Assembly: GCA_032988165.1 (NCBI GenBank)
Contig: JANTQF010000070.1
Location: 1-64,000, forward strand
Direction: 5' to 3'
Length of the DNA stretch: 64,000 bases
Origin: Emmonsiellopsis sp. PD_33
Lineage: Eukaryota > Ascomycota > Eurotiomycetes > Onygenales > Ajellomycetaceae
Positions 22,264 through 34,230 of the stretch are shown here, in pieces (positions within the stretch are counted from its first letter, which is position 1; the number at the start of each line of letters is the position of its first letter). The notes below the pieces were generated by a model. That model did no database searches and was not told the origin of the DNA. It saw only the letters and a list, made by a program, of their open reading frames with translations. The translations under genes were made by a program, and so were the position numbers.

Positions 22264-24074
22264 ATGGCGCGAGCCAACCCAAGCAAGGCTTGCTGGACAT
22301 GTAAAGGTAAGTAAATACTAGTATTCGTTCATTACCGTCGACAAGGGACACACAAGGAGAGCCACCGCTAATTGGCTGCAGACAGGAGAATTGCCTGTGA
22401 TAAAAGTGTCCCAGCTTGCCTCAAATGCATTCGGGCTAAACGTATCTGCCGTGGCTATGGAGTACAACTTTCGTGGCCGAAAAATGGGGACCGAAGACGT
22501 GCTATCGTTGGGCCTCGGCCGCCACAGTACCAAACCGGGGGTCAAAAATCGAGGAATAATTACTTCCTAAATGCTTCCTTTCCAGATATTGACTTGTTCT
22601 ACGATCTGGTGACTGGACTGCCGAACTGTAAGTGGCTTCCCCCTCTCTTTGAAAATGGCAATACTAACACTGTACAGTCCCAAACAATCGGGCTGGGATA
22701 GTATACTCTGTTCCCAGCCTACCAAGGCCGCTATGTTGGACTCCAGAGTCCTTCGACAACAAGTCCGAGAGTTTAATATCATACTGTCAGTTTTGGTTTT
22801 CTGGGGTTGTTAGATCCAAGTAAGACGTTGCTAATTTGTTGTAGTCCAGAACATTGTTTCGAAAAGCCTGGCGTCAGTTAATGACCCTGTTCAGGGCCTA
22901 TGTAGCCTTCTGCTAAGGATGGCCCTTGGAGACAGCTCCTTATGTTCATCAGCTGTGCTCCAAGCAGTGCTTGCCTTGTCCTCCCTGTATCTTTATGGGC
23001 CCGCAAAGGCCATGCCTTATAAAGTAAAAGCGCTTTCTGCATTAACCAACTCTGCAAAACGTTCCTTGGGTTTCAAAGAAGGACTACAGCATATTGCGTC
23101 TGGAATAATTCTTGGCCTTGTTGAGGTTGGTTTCCCTCCGTTGTTCAAGGATTATCAACTAAATATATACAACCAGATAAACGATGCGTCAGGATGGACT
23201 TCTTCTTGGGCAGTGCACATTTGCCATGCAAAGAAACTTGTGGACGTTATATATTCTAACGGCCAAGAATACCGAGGAGATTCAGCCCTCATTTTGGACT
23301 GGGTATATTATCACGATGTCTTGTCAAAATTCGGCGTTCGTCACTGGAGATGGAGGTCAGTAGGAGAGGTGGCATGTGCCAGGGACGGTCATATAAGAAA
23401 CAAACAACTGTTTTCATCATCCCGGGATATAGTACGTTGGTTGTGGACCCCATATCCTACTCGCCTGCTAATTCCAGCAACCACAGATATCAGGCAGCCT
23501 AGGAGGCTCCCTAGAAATTTTCGATGCAATCTCCCAACTATGTGATATGGTTCTCGACCCGGACGACCCTACCCGACACGACGAAGTGTTCATCCAAAAG
23601 CTCAGATCCCTCGAACTCCGATTCGAGAACATCCACCAATCAGTCGATGAAACCAACGGGCCCCTCCAATTTGAGCAACGCAAATATGCCGAACAAATTG
23701 CCGAACTCTACCGTCTCGCTGGCCTTATATATCTCCTACGAGCAGGAATGAAGCTCCCGCACTCATCCATGAAATGCCAAGCACTCATCGATAAAGCCTT
23801 CCAGATCCTCTCCCAGCTCGACACATGTGACCGACCCTTCCCCCTCTTCATAATAGCCTGCGAAGCGCGCGATGATGGCCGGAGATCACAGATTCTTGAC
23901 CTGATCCGGAGATCGCAGGATGCTCGGTTTTCTGGGGGTTTGGACTGTGCGCAGAAATCTATCGAGGCGTGTTGGATTCAGGATGACCTCCATGCTGGGC
24001 AGGTGGAAATTGATTGCGCGTTGAAGTTTACGGCTGTGCTGAGCATGCATAAATTTGTGCCGTCGTTGGCGTAA
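22264..24074 (+). CDS. Zn2Cys6 fungal transcription factor
   Basis: Nuclear DNA-binding regulator. Five exons (22264-22306, 22382-22627, 22678-22785, 22845-23431, 23487-24074) splice in phase to 523 aa. The binuclear zinc cluster spans the first intron: CWTCKDRRIACDKSVPACLKC plus a sixth Cys, with cysteines at 10, 13, 20, 27, 30 and 37 (C-x2-C-x6-C-x6-C-x2-C-x6-C). The long middle and C-terminal part resembles the fungal-specific regulatory domain (VLQAVLALSSLYLYG, IASGIILGLVE, LILDWVYYHDVLSKFGVRHW, GLIYLLRAGMKLP). A 51-nt stretch at 23126-23176 begins GTTGGT and ends ACCAG with an ACTAAAT box. It is open in frame, so an extra intron removing 17 codons is possible. The divergent SDR is the natural candidate target. 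Confidence 0.88.
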
Positions 24075-26910
24075 AGGGGAGCTAATGAGATGGATTCATA
24101 ATATCCTTTGACGGTATGATTTTTTGGATACCGCGAATAGGCGAGCAGATGTAAGCACATCTTGAATTATGCATTGACTTTTAATACCTAAAAATAAAAA
24201 TAATCACGCTAGGAATAGCATATAGACGATATTATGTTCAAGAAATCTGCAGGCGCACTCCTCCTCACCTGGCCTTCCCCCTCCAGAGCTCCGTGGCAAT
24301 CGTCATTCTACGCTGCGCCTCAATCAAGTGCTTCTGGACCGGATTCGAAATGAGCTGCCCCTATCTGGTCGCAGATATCGGGTTACTGCATGCGATTTCG
24401 CGTGGTGATCCAGATATCTCAACCTCAAGTTCGGCAGATATGGTGTGAGGAGCCAGCCATCACCACAAGATCATCAACGATGCCACTCTAGATGCAGGGG
24501 AAGGAAACAGGACACAAGAGGAGATTTGGTATCTTAGCAAGATCCACGAGCTGCTCAAGCGTAGCTGAGGGAGGGAGCTCCCTGAAATGTACTGTACAAT
24601 CCGCCTAATCGTTAGCAAGCTGGTCCACGGATAATCTACCCCGTAGGAGAGAGATTGGGTCTGAAGCAGTTAGCATGGACGAGTGGTGTTGCATTTCGAG
24701 ACTGGTTGGCAAACTGACAGACATAGACACGGGAGGAGACTCTCCGTCGCAACGTCTTCCATCCCATGATGGCCGTGCTTTTTTGAGGTTTGAACTGCAA
24801 GTAGGAGAAGTTCATCACATCCCATCACGGAAACGATCCAGAATACCAGGGGGAAGGTTCCGATCGGAAGTGCAGAAGAGGCCGGTCGGCTTCTCCGGCG
24901 TGAGAATATACTTTCACTACCACGAACCATTCAAATGACTGCCTTCAAGCTCGAGGGAATTGCAGCTGAGTCTGCCCAATCCCAGGACCAGTGCAAGTGC
25001 ATGTGTAGCGAAACCCAAAATACTGAAAGTGGGAGCCGAGAGCAGGCAGTTTGCTGGTCAAACCTCAATGGGTATTCCATTTCTGCACTACCCCAGCCAC
25101 GACAGGACGGCACAGAGACGAACATGACTACTGACGTGACGCAGAGGTCGCGGTGCGCAATCCCAAACTTCCCGTTTTATGGCATCGGTTGCTGCCGATC
25201 TTTGCGCAGCGATATCTGAATGGTATCACTGAGGATCAACAGGAGGTTACTTGATCTTCTGCTGGGGAGGGCCTTGAGTTGAGACGGGAGTTGCTGACGG
25301 GGGGGGATATGATTCATATGTCGAGACAGAACAAAATGGTCATACTGGGACATGACCCCTTTTTATGACGGGCTGGCTGGCTCGCCATACCACTTTGCTC
25401 AAAGTCAAGCCACTTTTCATCCTGCTTGCTTCTCTGGCCCATTCCCTTGTCTCCACCACCCGGCCGCCAGGTCCGCTGAATCCAACGGGTTGTGACAAGG
25501 TTGTCAATGCACATGCCGTGGGGTAATAAATTTCTGGGGATTTGATGTGGACACATGATATTTCGGCCTTGGGGCACAGAATGGGCCACCAACAAAAGAC
25601 CGCAGAAGGACGCTATTTTATATCGTGTGGGAATAAGCGTCGGTTCCACTGGCCCCTGGGTCGAGCACAGATCTAATATCTCGCGAACAGGGACTAAACA
25701 GGGGTTGGGGTAAGGGCCAGAATACAAAAGGGAGGAGGAGAACACTCACTCCATCCGCTCTTGTGGTCACTGGTCCCCTCTTGAATCATTGTTGGCGGCT
25801 TCTTCTGAGTTCTGAAGCCACTTGGCCGAGATCCCTGCACCAAGGGTTTTAACCACCACCCAAATCATGGCTTCCAGCGTTTGCAGAGAGGGTCCATGAT
25901 TTGCCCGTCAGCACGGGTTGACAATTCACAGGCTTCCGGTGCCAACTTGAATCTTGGGGAGGGTTCCACCATTTATTTGACCGACCCGCTTCAACCCAGG
26001 GCAAATGTTTAAAATCTTGCGGAGGCGGGGAAGACACGCTGGCTCGAGTGCCTCTGAAGGCCCTGAATGGTGGGTTTTTTTGTCTTCTTGTCAAGCCGAA
26101 AGATGGATGCTTCTCCTCATGCTGCCAAGTTGGAGGACGAGGGATAGCTTTACTACTAGGTTAGGCGGGAAGCGAACCCCATGCTTTCCAACCCCTGTGC
26201 GGCTGTTGCGAGCAGGAAACATGTCGAGTAGCCCAGCGACATTTGATTCAGCTCCTGAAGGCTGAGGATGTCTGCCATTGCCAACGAGCCTCTGTGGCCA
26301 CGCGGGGTCCTCTCATCAGAGATAAACGATGCCAAATAAAATAGTCCAAAGCAACCAAAGTAGAAATGCAGTGCCGGAGTGACATTGAAATCCTACTTGG
26401 CAACACTCGCTTTGGTGTTTGCAGTCAACTTCAGGATTTGTTATTCGTCTTAGCGAGCAGGAGAGTTTTATTAGTTAATGGAGGGCTTGTTAGGCACAAC
26501 TAAGTAAACATGCAGCTGTCAAGAGTGATACGAACTTCCAGACGGATATATTTAGTCTCGTCGTTACTAGCGATCTATTGGTATTTACACCCTGAGTTAA
26601 CTAGAGTAACCGGATGAGTGGTTGAGTTCTATTGTCTCGTGGCTAGCTGGTCAGTGCAAGAGAGGGTCTCCTGCAGAGTCTCTGGCTGGAATAGGATCTG
26701 TCTTTTTTGACAAATTGATGCTTGCGGCATCATCTTTCAATCCTTTTCCTGGCGTTGGGTTTGGGGCTGGGGGTTAAAGTAAGGCTTCGCGGTATTATGT
26801 GATTTGCTGGCATTTCTCATTTAGAACTCTTTCTAACACGTAATTTAAACTGTAGGATACATCCTTTGATCCAAACTGTTGCAAACATTCAATGCGCCTC
26901 CCTTAACCGG
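24075..26910. other. 2.8-kb interval, possible decayed sequence
   Basis: No intact gene. On the minus strand between about 24,950 and 24,250 several short protein-like segments (ILDRFRDGM, RELPPSATLEQLVDLAKIPN, NPVQKHLIEAQRRMTIATELW) are separated by stops and frame changes. That would fit a degenerate gene of a family I do not recognise. From 25.3 to 26.9 kb I see nothing. Confidence 0.35.
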
Positions 26911-28396
26911 TCATCGTGAACTTGGCCATTCAACATCATGTTTATATAGTCTCCTCCTTTGCGAGGATGTCACGGCACCGTTCACATAGTATCGACCCCG
27001 GCCGCCGTGATAATTCGAGGCCTTGAAACCCAGTCCGGGAAAGTACCTCAACGCAAGAGGGCGCAGGCAAGGGACTGATGCACAGATCACTGCCAAGTTC
27101 AACTCGACAAGGACCCAGAGCCAGATGTTGTAGCCGTCCCCTGCGATGTAAGAACAAAGCCCGTAAAAAACATCAGCACTCTTGGAATGAACAAAAGGGA
27201 TCACAGGCGTAAGAAGTAACTCACATGTACTATCATATGAAATTTCGAAAACCAGCTTTGCGTACCACGTACGAATGATAGATGCTGCGCATGCACTATA
27301 TACTGAATTAGATCGCTGCTAGAAAACGCATATTCATTTGGGCAGAATAAAACTCACATTAACCCTAAGCTCATGAGAACTATGAGCACAATTCTTTCCC
27401 GGAGGGGTAGCCGAAGCTTCCAGAAGGTTGGTATAGGAAGGACAAGGACCATGCCGTCCGTTATAATGTTGGTGGTCGTAAAGGCCAGTGTCCGCATAGC
27501 CTCATCCGTGCAGGTTCCGGGTAGGGACCAGTCCCAGTAAGCCGGTAGAGGTCTGCGAAGGTTATCAGTGAAAATCGTTTGTTTGCGGAATTCTATCTCA
27601 TACCGACAAGCTAAGAGCATGACTAGGATAAAAGCTAAAGAATTGAGTCAGCTTGTGCGGGTACCGAAAATCTCAAGCGATACGTAGACATACCAATGCC
27701 CCAAGCGAGAACTATGGCCATCGTCACCCACACCGCAAATCTGAACGTTGATGCCGCAAATCGGATATAGGACATCAAAATTGAGAGCTTGACCAGCAAC
27801 ATTACAACGACAAGGAGCATCTGCATCGCCCATCCTACCTGTTTCAATGTTGGCCAGCTCTTCCCGTTCCTTAGTAAATAACTGAGGGGGAGATACATAC
27901 TACCAGCGTACCCCTTAAGTGGTTAAGATTGACGTCCCAAATGTGGTAACCTGGAAAGCAATTCCATTGTCAGAGGATTTTTCATTGTACAAGAAAGAGG
28001 GTTGATATCATCCTACCCCATCCATACTTGGTTCCGAGAATTGCAGTCACAGTGGTGCCGATTACGAAAGGCTGTTGGCATTCTTCGTCAGCAATTATTC
28101 CGTGCAGAGGATTAAAGAAGAAGAATAGGAGACTCATTCAAGAGTAACAGTACCATAGCAAGAATGATAAGCCAATCATCCCATCCAGCATTCCTCTTTA
28201 TACCCATGCGAACCCATATTCGCAATATCACAACGAAGATGCTGATGGCCGTGAAAACGATGCCCACAATCGCCAGCTGCGGCCCTTGGTATTCGGGGTT
28301 TTCGAAATTGGGTCTGGGCCACGAGGCGATGACATCCACAGGGGGGGGCTTCGCTGCTGGCATTTTTGGAGAACGGGAAGAAGGAGCATGGTTCAC
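26911..28396 (-). CDS. Rhodopsin-domain fungal membrane protein
   Basis: Integral membrane protein of the fungal rhodopsin-domain (PTH11-related) group; function unknown, often proposed as a sensor. Eight exons (28396-28154, 28071-28017, 27950-27901, 27838-27694, 27634-27604, 27552-27358, 27295-27225, 27140-26911) all join in phase to 339 aa. About seven hydrophobic segments are seen, including QLAIVGIVFTAISIFVVILR, FVIGTTVTAILG, MLLVVVMLLVKLSILMSY, VTMAIVLAWGIG, AFILVMLLA and WVLVELNLAVICASVP. Family landmarks are WDDWLI after the first helix, KLSIL in a middle helix, YWDW before TTNIITDGMVLVLPIP, and the C-terminal W-x-x-V-E-x-N-x-A-V-I-C-A-x-x-P. Exon 5 is only 31 nt. An internal start at 28363 (MPAAKPPP) is equally plausible. 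Confidence 0.92.
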
Positions 28397-30165
28397 CTGC
28401 GAAGGAAAACAGCGCTATAACAATCTAGATATACATCAATGCCCACAAGGCAAGCGGAGCATAGCCGAGCATCGATGTGCCTGGCCAAGGCGATTGACCC
28501 TTTGGCGGAGTCCGTAGCGTAATGCGGAGGCGCCCATCACTCCTCGTGTTTTCCAAATTCCCGAACCTTATTATGGGTGCGTTGAAATGACCGCTTGCAA
28601 TGAACTAAAGGGGATATCACGGGTCAATGCCACGAACTAGCACGAAGCTGATGAAGCAATTCACCCTTCGGTTCAATCATGCATGCTATCAAGATCTGAA
28701 ACGAAGCCGCCAGCCTGTTCTGTTTTTCAAGAACGAAGCTGAACTGTGCCATTAGAAGGCTGGTGGCTCGGAGCTTTCTCCGAAGGAATGTTACGGCCAA
28801 GAAGCACCGGAAACTTTTCTAGCGCGGCGTTCACAAGAATAACTTGAAGGGGGCTGGAAGTTGGAATTTGATGGTGGTTTTCTGGTGTTTTGGATCCGCA
28901 GCTTTGGAACTATTTTCAAGACTCGAGACCAGTTTAAGGGCAGTTTCCCTCCGTGGCCTCGGGACTGGCAACCATGGATATTTTAGCACATTTTTCTGCC
29001 AGACTTTCTATTGGTTTAGTTAATACTTCCTCGTCGTGTCACCAATTGGTCAGACCCGGGCGGTGAAGAAGGGATGCTGAAATATCAAAATATCCATGGC
29101 TGTTTATATTCCCTTGTTCGTAGCCAACCAGCGCTGGCAGTTTTATGAGCCTTGGAAAGCCGAAACCCAATTTACGCTCTGAGTGGCTGGAGGCCAGTTT
29201 GAACAAATGGAAGGGCTTCTCAATACCACAGTAAATGGTGCAGAACCTACTTATTTTTTGCTCATCCCCGCATTTTTGGGCTCGATCTTCTCCCTGCCCT
29301 GAAACCTTCAGTCGTTTGACCTGTGTAGTATGGCCAAAAAACGTTGTAAACAACCAGACAAACCTCTGCCGTGTTACCATTTTACCGGACTGTTCTCAGT
29401 GGAGGAGAAACAAATGCTCCGAGCCTGCAACAAGTTCCAGCCGCGTCCTTCGAGCAGAAACCAAAAGGATCCTCCTATTTGTCACAATTTCCTGCCATAA
29501 ACCAATTATACAATCTGAACACTGGGAACACTTCGAACCGAAGCTCGGCAGCAGGTGAACGGCGGAATGGTGGGGAATCTGAAACTCGTATGAGACGCCA
29601 GACTGGAGGCCATCGCACGCTAGACACTTCGGCTTGCGAGCTTCTCCCACCGCCAAGGGAAGCTGGCGGTGCGCTCAAGCCTTGCTTGAGTCGCGGCCAG
29701 CCTGCAGGCACGGATGTTGAGGCCGGAGGACTGCCGATGCAATAAATTATCCCTGAAGTTGCTAGAGGCTCCGATCAGATAAGATTGAGATCGGACGATC
29801 TGATAAGATAAGATAACTCTTAGCCCCACATGCGCATCGGTTAATGTAGTGTGGAGGGACCGAGGTCTCATCTGATGTCTGCAAACAATCATGGATTGAT
29901 GGATAAAAAGCCGTTGCAATGTCCCAAATTGCCGCTCCCCTGGAAACGTCAATCCAAGACGACTGGCTCCCTCGAAACCCTGATGAAAAAGAGTGCGGTT
30001 GAAATTGATACTAGTTACTAGTACGTACACCCCTTTCTAGCCCGGTTGCCGTAATGACCCATCAAAACAGATCTCAGTGCAGCATCCATGTTGCACCAAC
30101 ACATGTGCATAGCATTGCCCCTTTAATCCCTGTGCCAGCCAACCGCTCTTCGATTGGCGGAGAAT
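28397..30165. other. Intergenic spacer
   Basis: Upstream region of the rhodopsin-domain gene and 3' flank of the hydrolase. ORFs near 29.0-30.0 kb lie on both strands and have no family features. A GATA-site cluster at 29778-29817 is listed separately. Confidence 0.4.
29778..29817. promoter_or_regulatory. Cluster of four GATA-factor motifs
   Basis: GATAAG at 29778, 29802 and 29807 and GATAAC at 29812 lie within 40 bp. The first copies sit in a weak inverted repeat (ATCAGAT / ATCTGAT). Fungal GATA factors of nitrogen, iron or light regulation bind such sites, preferentially when clustered. The cluster is about 1.4 kb upstream of the rhodopsin-domain gene and 0.35 kb downstream of the hydrolase stop, so its target is unclear. 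Confidence 0.45.
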
Positions 30166-31203
30166 CTATACTTCATTGACGTCGTCAGGAGCATATTTGT
30201 CCAACCTATTACGGCTCAGGAAGTCGTCCAAAAAATCCGCGATCAAGTCATTATTCATATCTGCGAAAGGAATATGCGTATTCCCCTCAGTTTCGTCCCC
30301 AAGCATAAAAACCTCCGCATTACCGCCGTATTTATTGATTATTTCCGCCGCGTGTCGTGACTGGTTGACATAGCTGTGCGACTCCGGTCTATTGTCCCCC
30401 CACACGAATTGTATCGCCGTCAGATTCGCCAACTTCTTGAAGTCCTCGACGGGGACCACAAAAGGCCCAAAGCCGCCGGGGATATGTTCCTCACCCTCGC
30501 CTTCCGGAAAGACGAATCCCATACTCTCATAAGCAACTATGCCTTTGATAGCAGAAGAGTTGCTTTTGGTCGCCGTTAACTGGGCACGCAATCCAGCAGC
30601 GGAGTTCGTGAGATATACAATGCTATCACCAAGCTTTCCAGAGTCTGCAGCCACGGCTGCAACATCGGATTGAAGTTCAACGCTCTCATCGTTGTCGAAC
30701 TCTTCATAGCGAGCGCTGGTCGCCTGCTGCCATGCTGCTCCATCCTCCGCCGGAAACTGTACGCCCGGCCACCAGTTCCCGAAAGAAGGACCAAAGTTCC
30801 ATGCATCAAAGTTTCCTTGGTCTCGATACGACGGTACATAGGTGTGCTCTTTGCAGGCCCAGTTGGCTCGCCCCAGCCATGGTGAATCCCACAGGTAGAC
30901 GGGATAATCACGGCGCAGAAACTTGTCCTTGAAGCCCTCACCACCATCCCAGCGATTCTGCCATACCTGCGTGCTGGAACTATGCCACATAACGAGGCTT
31001 GTCTTCCGTGGACTCCATGGAATAAAGTACTCAGCGTAACCGTGGTCGCACGAAAGCGTTTGATCCGGTGCCTGCGGATTGCTAATAATCTTCCCGCCAA
31101 TCTGGAATCCACCGGATCTATCGAGCATAATGGGGCGGTGGGTTTCTTGAGGCAAGAGCCCGCTCGCGAATGTGGCGAGAAGGACGATTTTTAGACAGAA
31201 CAT
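30166..31203 (-). CDS. Secreted alpha/beta hydrolase (esterase-713-like)
   Basis: Single-exon 345-aa protein with an N-terminal hydrophobic signal (FCLKIVLLATFASGLL). The body matches the esterase-713-like branch of the alpha/beta-hydrolase fold. It shows GGKIISNPQAPDQTLSCDHGYAEYF, VMWHSSSTQVW with WDGGEGF (oxyanion region), YPVYLWDSPWLGRANW and FGPSFGNWWPGVQFP. The probable nucleophile is Ser201 in YLTNSAAG, an acidic residue is at Asp270 in FVWGDNRPE, and the catalytic His is at 310 in EGNTHIPFADMNND. Several N-x-S/T sites suit secretion. Substrate unknown. Intact, with no frameshift. Confidence 0.87.
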   Translation of the reverse strand: MFCLKIVLLATFASGLLPQETHRPIMLDRSGGFQIGGKIISNPQAPDQTLSCDHGYAEYFIPWSPRKTSLVMWHSSSTQVWQNRWDGGEGFKDKFLRRDYPVYLWDSPWLGRANWACKEHTYVPSYRDQGNFDAWNFGPSFGNWWPGVQFPAEDGAAWQQATSARYEEFDNDESVELQSDVAAVAADSGKLGDSIVYLTNSAAGLRAQLTATKSNSSAIKGIVAYESMGFVFPEGEGEEHIPGGFGPFVVPVEDFKKLANLTAIQFVWGDNRPESHSYVNQSRHAAEIINKYGGNAEVFMLGDETEGNTHIPFADMNNDLIADFLDDFLSRNRLDKYAPDDVNEV

Positions 31204-32463
31204 TTTTGCAGTGCGGAATTGTACGCTCGTTATTCGTTGGTTTCGGGGCCGTTTTCAACGACTTATGGGCGAAAAATCTGGCTCTTATTGTGAACATGAG
31301 AGCAGTGGTTCGAAGAGTTTCCGGATGTGCAGAGAAACAACGGTCATTTTGAGATTGATAGATGCGTGCTTCTTATTGCATCTCACGACAAGATTTCTCA
31401 TCCCCTGGCTGGTTACTGGATAAGAAAGGCTGTTTCTGAACCTGTAGCGATGTACAGCAACCCGGAATTTGCGGGGGTATTATATGATTCTCTATTCCAA
31501 ATTCCTGAAAATGGAACAGTGCAGGTCGTGAATCTGCTGAGTACTAAGCAGGCCATATTAAATATTGCCTATTAGGGAATAGAAACCTGCATAACTCTCA
31601 AATTAATCAATCCAGCTCAGGCCAGAAGGGGCTCCTGGATATATTAACCCGGTACATACCTTTAATTATCTGAGAAACCAAGAGCTGACGATGTGTCGAG
31701 CCCAAATCGACCAAAAAGGATCAATCCTTGGAGGCCAGCACGGCTCGAGGTATTTTAACAGGATGAACCTTCACCCGACAGTCGAAACAATCCAGCAACG
31801 CCCCGTCGTCCTCGGGCACCATAGGAGTCATCACTTCAAGTTGAGGCTCACAGTTGCGACAGAACAAAGGCAGGGAAACTTGGAGAATAACACGGGTTTC
31901 AAAGTTCCCCTGGCATCAATATCCATGCGGAGTGCAACTAGCATTGCAAACAAGCAAAGGCACTGGGAGTGACAACAACAAAAAATTGTCCTGGGATCTC
32001 GTGGCTTATCGAGCTAATTTTCTTGCGCTGCTTTTACGCCCTGACGTAAGCAAGCCCTAATTAATTTCCTCCTTTCCGGTAAAGGTGATTTTCGCATCGC
32101 CAGCCTCCCCCTGTGTTTGGACTGGTTGTTCTTCGCCAATTGATCACGATCTCGGATTATGAAGTCATCATCTGCCGTTGAAGCGTGGTACCAAGCATGG
32201 TTCATCCATCGACACTCATATAGATACGCCGTCGGCTTTGGTCCAGCTTTTTCGGGTGCCGACGCGAAACGTTTATATGAGTTCCAAATGAACTCCCCTC
32301 CTTAAATGGCTCACTGCTCTGAAAAGGATAGAAGGAGGGGTATTTCATATCTCTAGCCACTACTCCCAACATGACCCATTGGCAGTGGTGCAGGAAATAC
32401 CTCTGTCAAAATCGACAAAGTTGACACACTTCCAGACCCAACCTTGAAGAAAACAATACTAAA
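31204..32463. other. Intergenic, divergent promoters
   Basis: Shared spacer between the minus-strand hydrolase (start 31203) and the plus-strand secreted protein (start 32464). Short ORFs here are not credible. No distinct elements recognised. Confidence 0.4.
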
Positions 32464-33243
32464 ATGCCTTCTCTGGCCTATCTCCTACTGTGTGCAATTG
32501 CCACCACTCCACTGGTAGCTGCTCAGTGTGAACGATCAATGCTTGAAGAGGCCGCTGCCCAATATGTCACCGCGCAGACCAGCGGTCAGATCAGCGATCT
32601 GACCTACCTCGCCGACACCGTTGAGCATACCGAAAATTTCCAGCCAGTGGACATTGCCACTGGTCTACTCGCAACGGCGCTCAAGGTTGATAACAGCCGC
32701 AGTCTTCTTGACACTACTTCCTGCGCCACATACACCGAGTTAATCATCACCGATCCCGCGCACCCGTACGTCATTGGCGCCCAGATGCGCTTCACCGACA
32801 ACCAGATCACTCAGATCGATCGTATCATCACCGACGAAGGGGACTGGCTTTTCGACGCGGCAAGTACGTTGCAGTATGCCCAAGGGGAAAATTGGGACCC
32901 GATTCCCGAAGACCAGCGCGATTCACGCGAGGTTATCCAAGCTGGTGGGGACGCGTATCTCGATCTATTCAACGATGCCAGCGTTCAGGTGCCGTGGGGT
33001 GAGCCCTGTGCTCGTCTTGAGGGAGGTATGTACACGGGAACGGGAAGCCCGACCGATTCATGCAATGTTGGGGTGCCGAGTGGGCTCGATCTCACGAATC
33101 GTCGCTATGTTATCGATGAGGTGATGGGGACTGTTGATGTGTTTTTGAATTTTGGAGGCGCCACTGGACTGCCGGATAGTCATGAGTTCCGACTTGAAGG
33201 TGGGAAGCTTCGGTATGTGCATACAATGACGATTATGGCTTGA
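32464..33243 (+). CDS. Secreted DUF8021-like protein
   Basis: Single-exon 259-aa protein with a clear signal peptide (MPSLAYLLLCAIATTPLVAA, cleavage before QCERS). The mature protein starts with an alpha-helical EEAAAQYVTAQTSG segment. It continues with paired beta-rich parts (YTELIITDPAHPYVIGAQM, DNQITQIDRIITDEGDWLFD; CNVGVPSGLDLTNRRYVIDE, MGTVDVFLNF) typical of the fungal DUF8021/NTF2-like secreted family. VPWGEPCARLEGGMYTG is the usual central motif. Cysteines suggest disulfides. Function unknown. The start context AAAATGCC is good and the stop is at 33241-33243. Confidence 0.85.
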   Translation: MPSLAYLLLCAIATTPLVAAQCERSMLEEAAAQYVTAQTSGQISDLTYLADTVEHTENFQPVDIATGLLATALKVDNSRSLLDTTSCATYTELIITDPAHPYVIGAQMRFTDNQITQIDRIITDEGDWLFDAASTLQYAQGENWDPIPEDQRDSREVIQAGGDAYLDLFNDASVQVPWGEPCARLEGGMYTGTGSPTDSCNVGVPSGLDLTNRRYVIDEVMGTVDVFLNFGGATGLPDSHEFRLEGGKLRYVHTMTIMA

Positions 33244-34230
33244 TTTTCCCGCGTGCCTATAACGTGGGATCTGTCAGATGTTAGGCAAAGCAAATATCCA
33301 ACTCCCAACTCAGTTTCCATGGGTTGGAAGACACGGTCTAGTGATGAGCATTGTGCTCTATGAGTCTATGGATATGGAATTTTAAACCGATGAAAGCCCT
33401 GTTTTTACATGCAACTATTTAGCTCAGTATATTCATCGCAGACTATCTATCATGTTCATTCATCATATATATATGCATCTCTCTCTCTCAGTCAGTCACA
33501 CCACTACCGACACCAACGGCGAAGGGAAAGAAGATCAACCCGCCTCTTACCCATTCGTTTCATCTTCCCCCCGCTAAGCTCGCTATATACAGGGGAAGAT
33601 TTCCTACCCTACCTAACCCCCTAGAACAATAAATCCCATAGTCGGGACTGTGCAGATCCCTACGGAGCGCGGGGAGCAGTCTTACTATTTACCTAAAGTT
33701 GATACCCAAAAAACAAATGTTTTTCTTTCTGATCCCCCGCCTCACGTCATTCCTCATCTGAGGCTCATCTCATCTTCAAAGCCATCCATACTATCCAGAA
33801 GGAAGAAATCAGACTGCCAGTTAAAGTTAACTAACTAACTGCCCCACAAAACAACCTTGTGGAGAACATGTCGGGGAGTGGGGACAGTTTGATCCTGGCC
33901 CTTGGCTTTTCCAGCACGACTACTTGAACTTGACAAGCACATCACTAGAAAGGACAAAGGACAGTTTACCTCCTGGTAAGAATTGCCAAAACTTGAGGTC
34001 CTCTGTTCTATGCTGCACTCCCAATACTCCAAGGAAGGATATCGTGGGATCAAAAAGTGTCCCCAGCTATAGTAGTACCTTTGGCCCATGCCAATACAGC
34101 CGATACTGAGTATAAACCCTCGAAATCATCTTCGATTTGATCAAAGTTGCCTCCACATAAGCATTATTCCTTAGGTCGCCATAACAGCAAATCGTCTGGC
34201 AACATTCTTACAAAAGGAGAACATTCCATA
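33244..34230. other. Intergenic spacer with CT/TA microsatellite
   Basis: ATATATATATGCATCTCTCTCTCTC lies at about 33464-33488; otherwise only short ORFs. No gene recognised. Confidence 0.4.

Noticed and set aside
24330..24360. GGATTCGAAATGAGC as a tRNA T-arm
   Set aside because: No acceptor stem, D-arm or anticodon arm can be drawn around it.
25314..25745. 143-codon minus-strand ORF
   Set aside because: No domain, odd residue use and isolated; not supported.
32774..33124. Alternative plus-strand frame inside the DUF8021-like gene
   Set aside because: Arg-rich shadow; the 259-aa frame has a signal peptide and family motifs.
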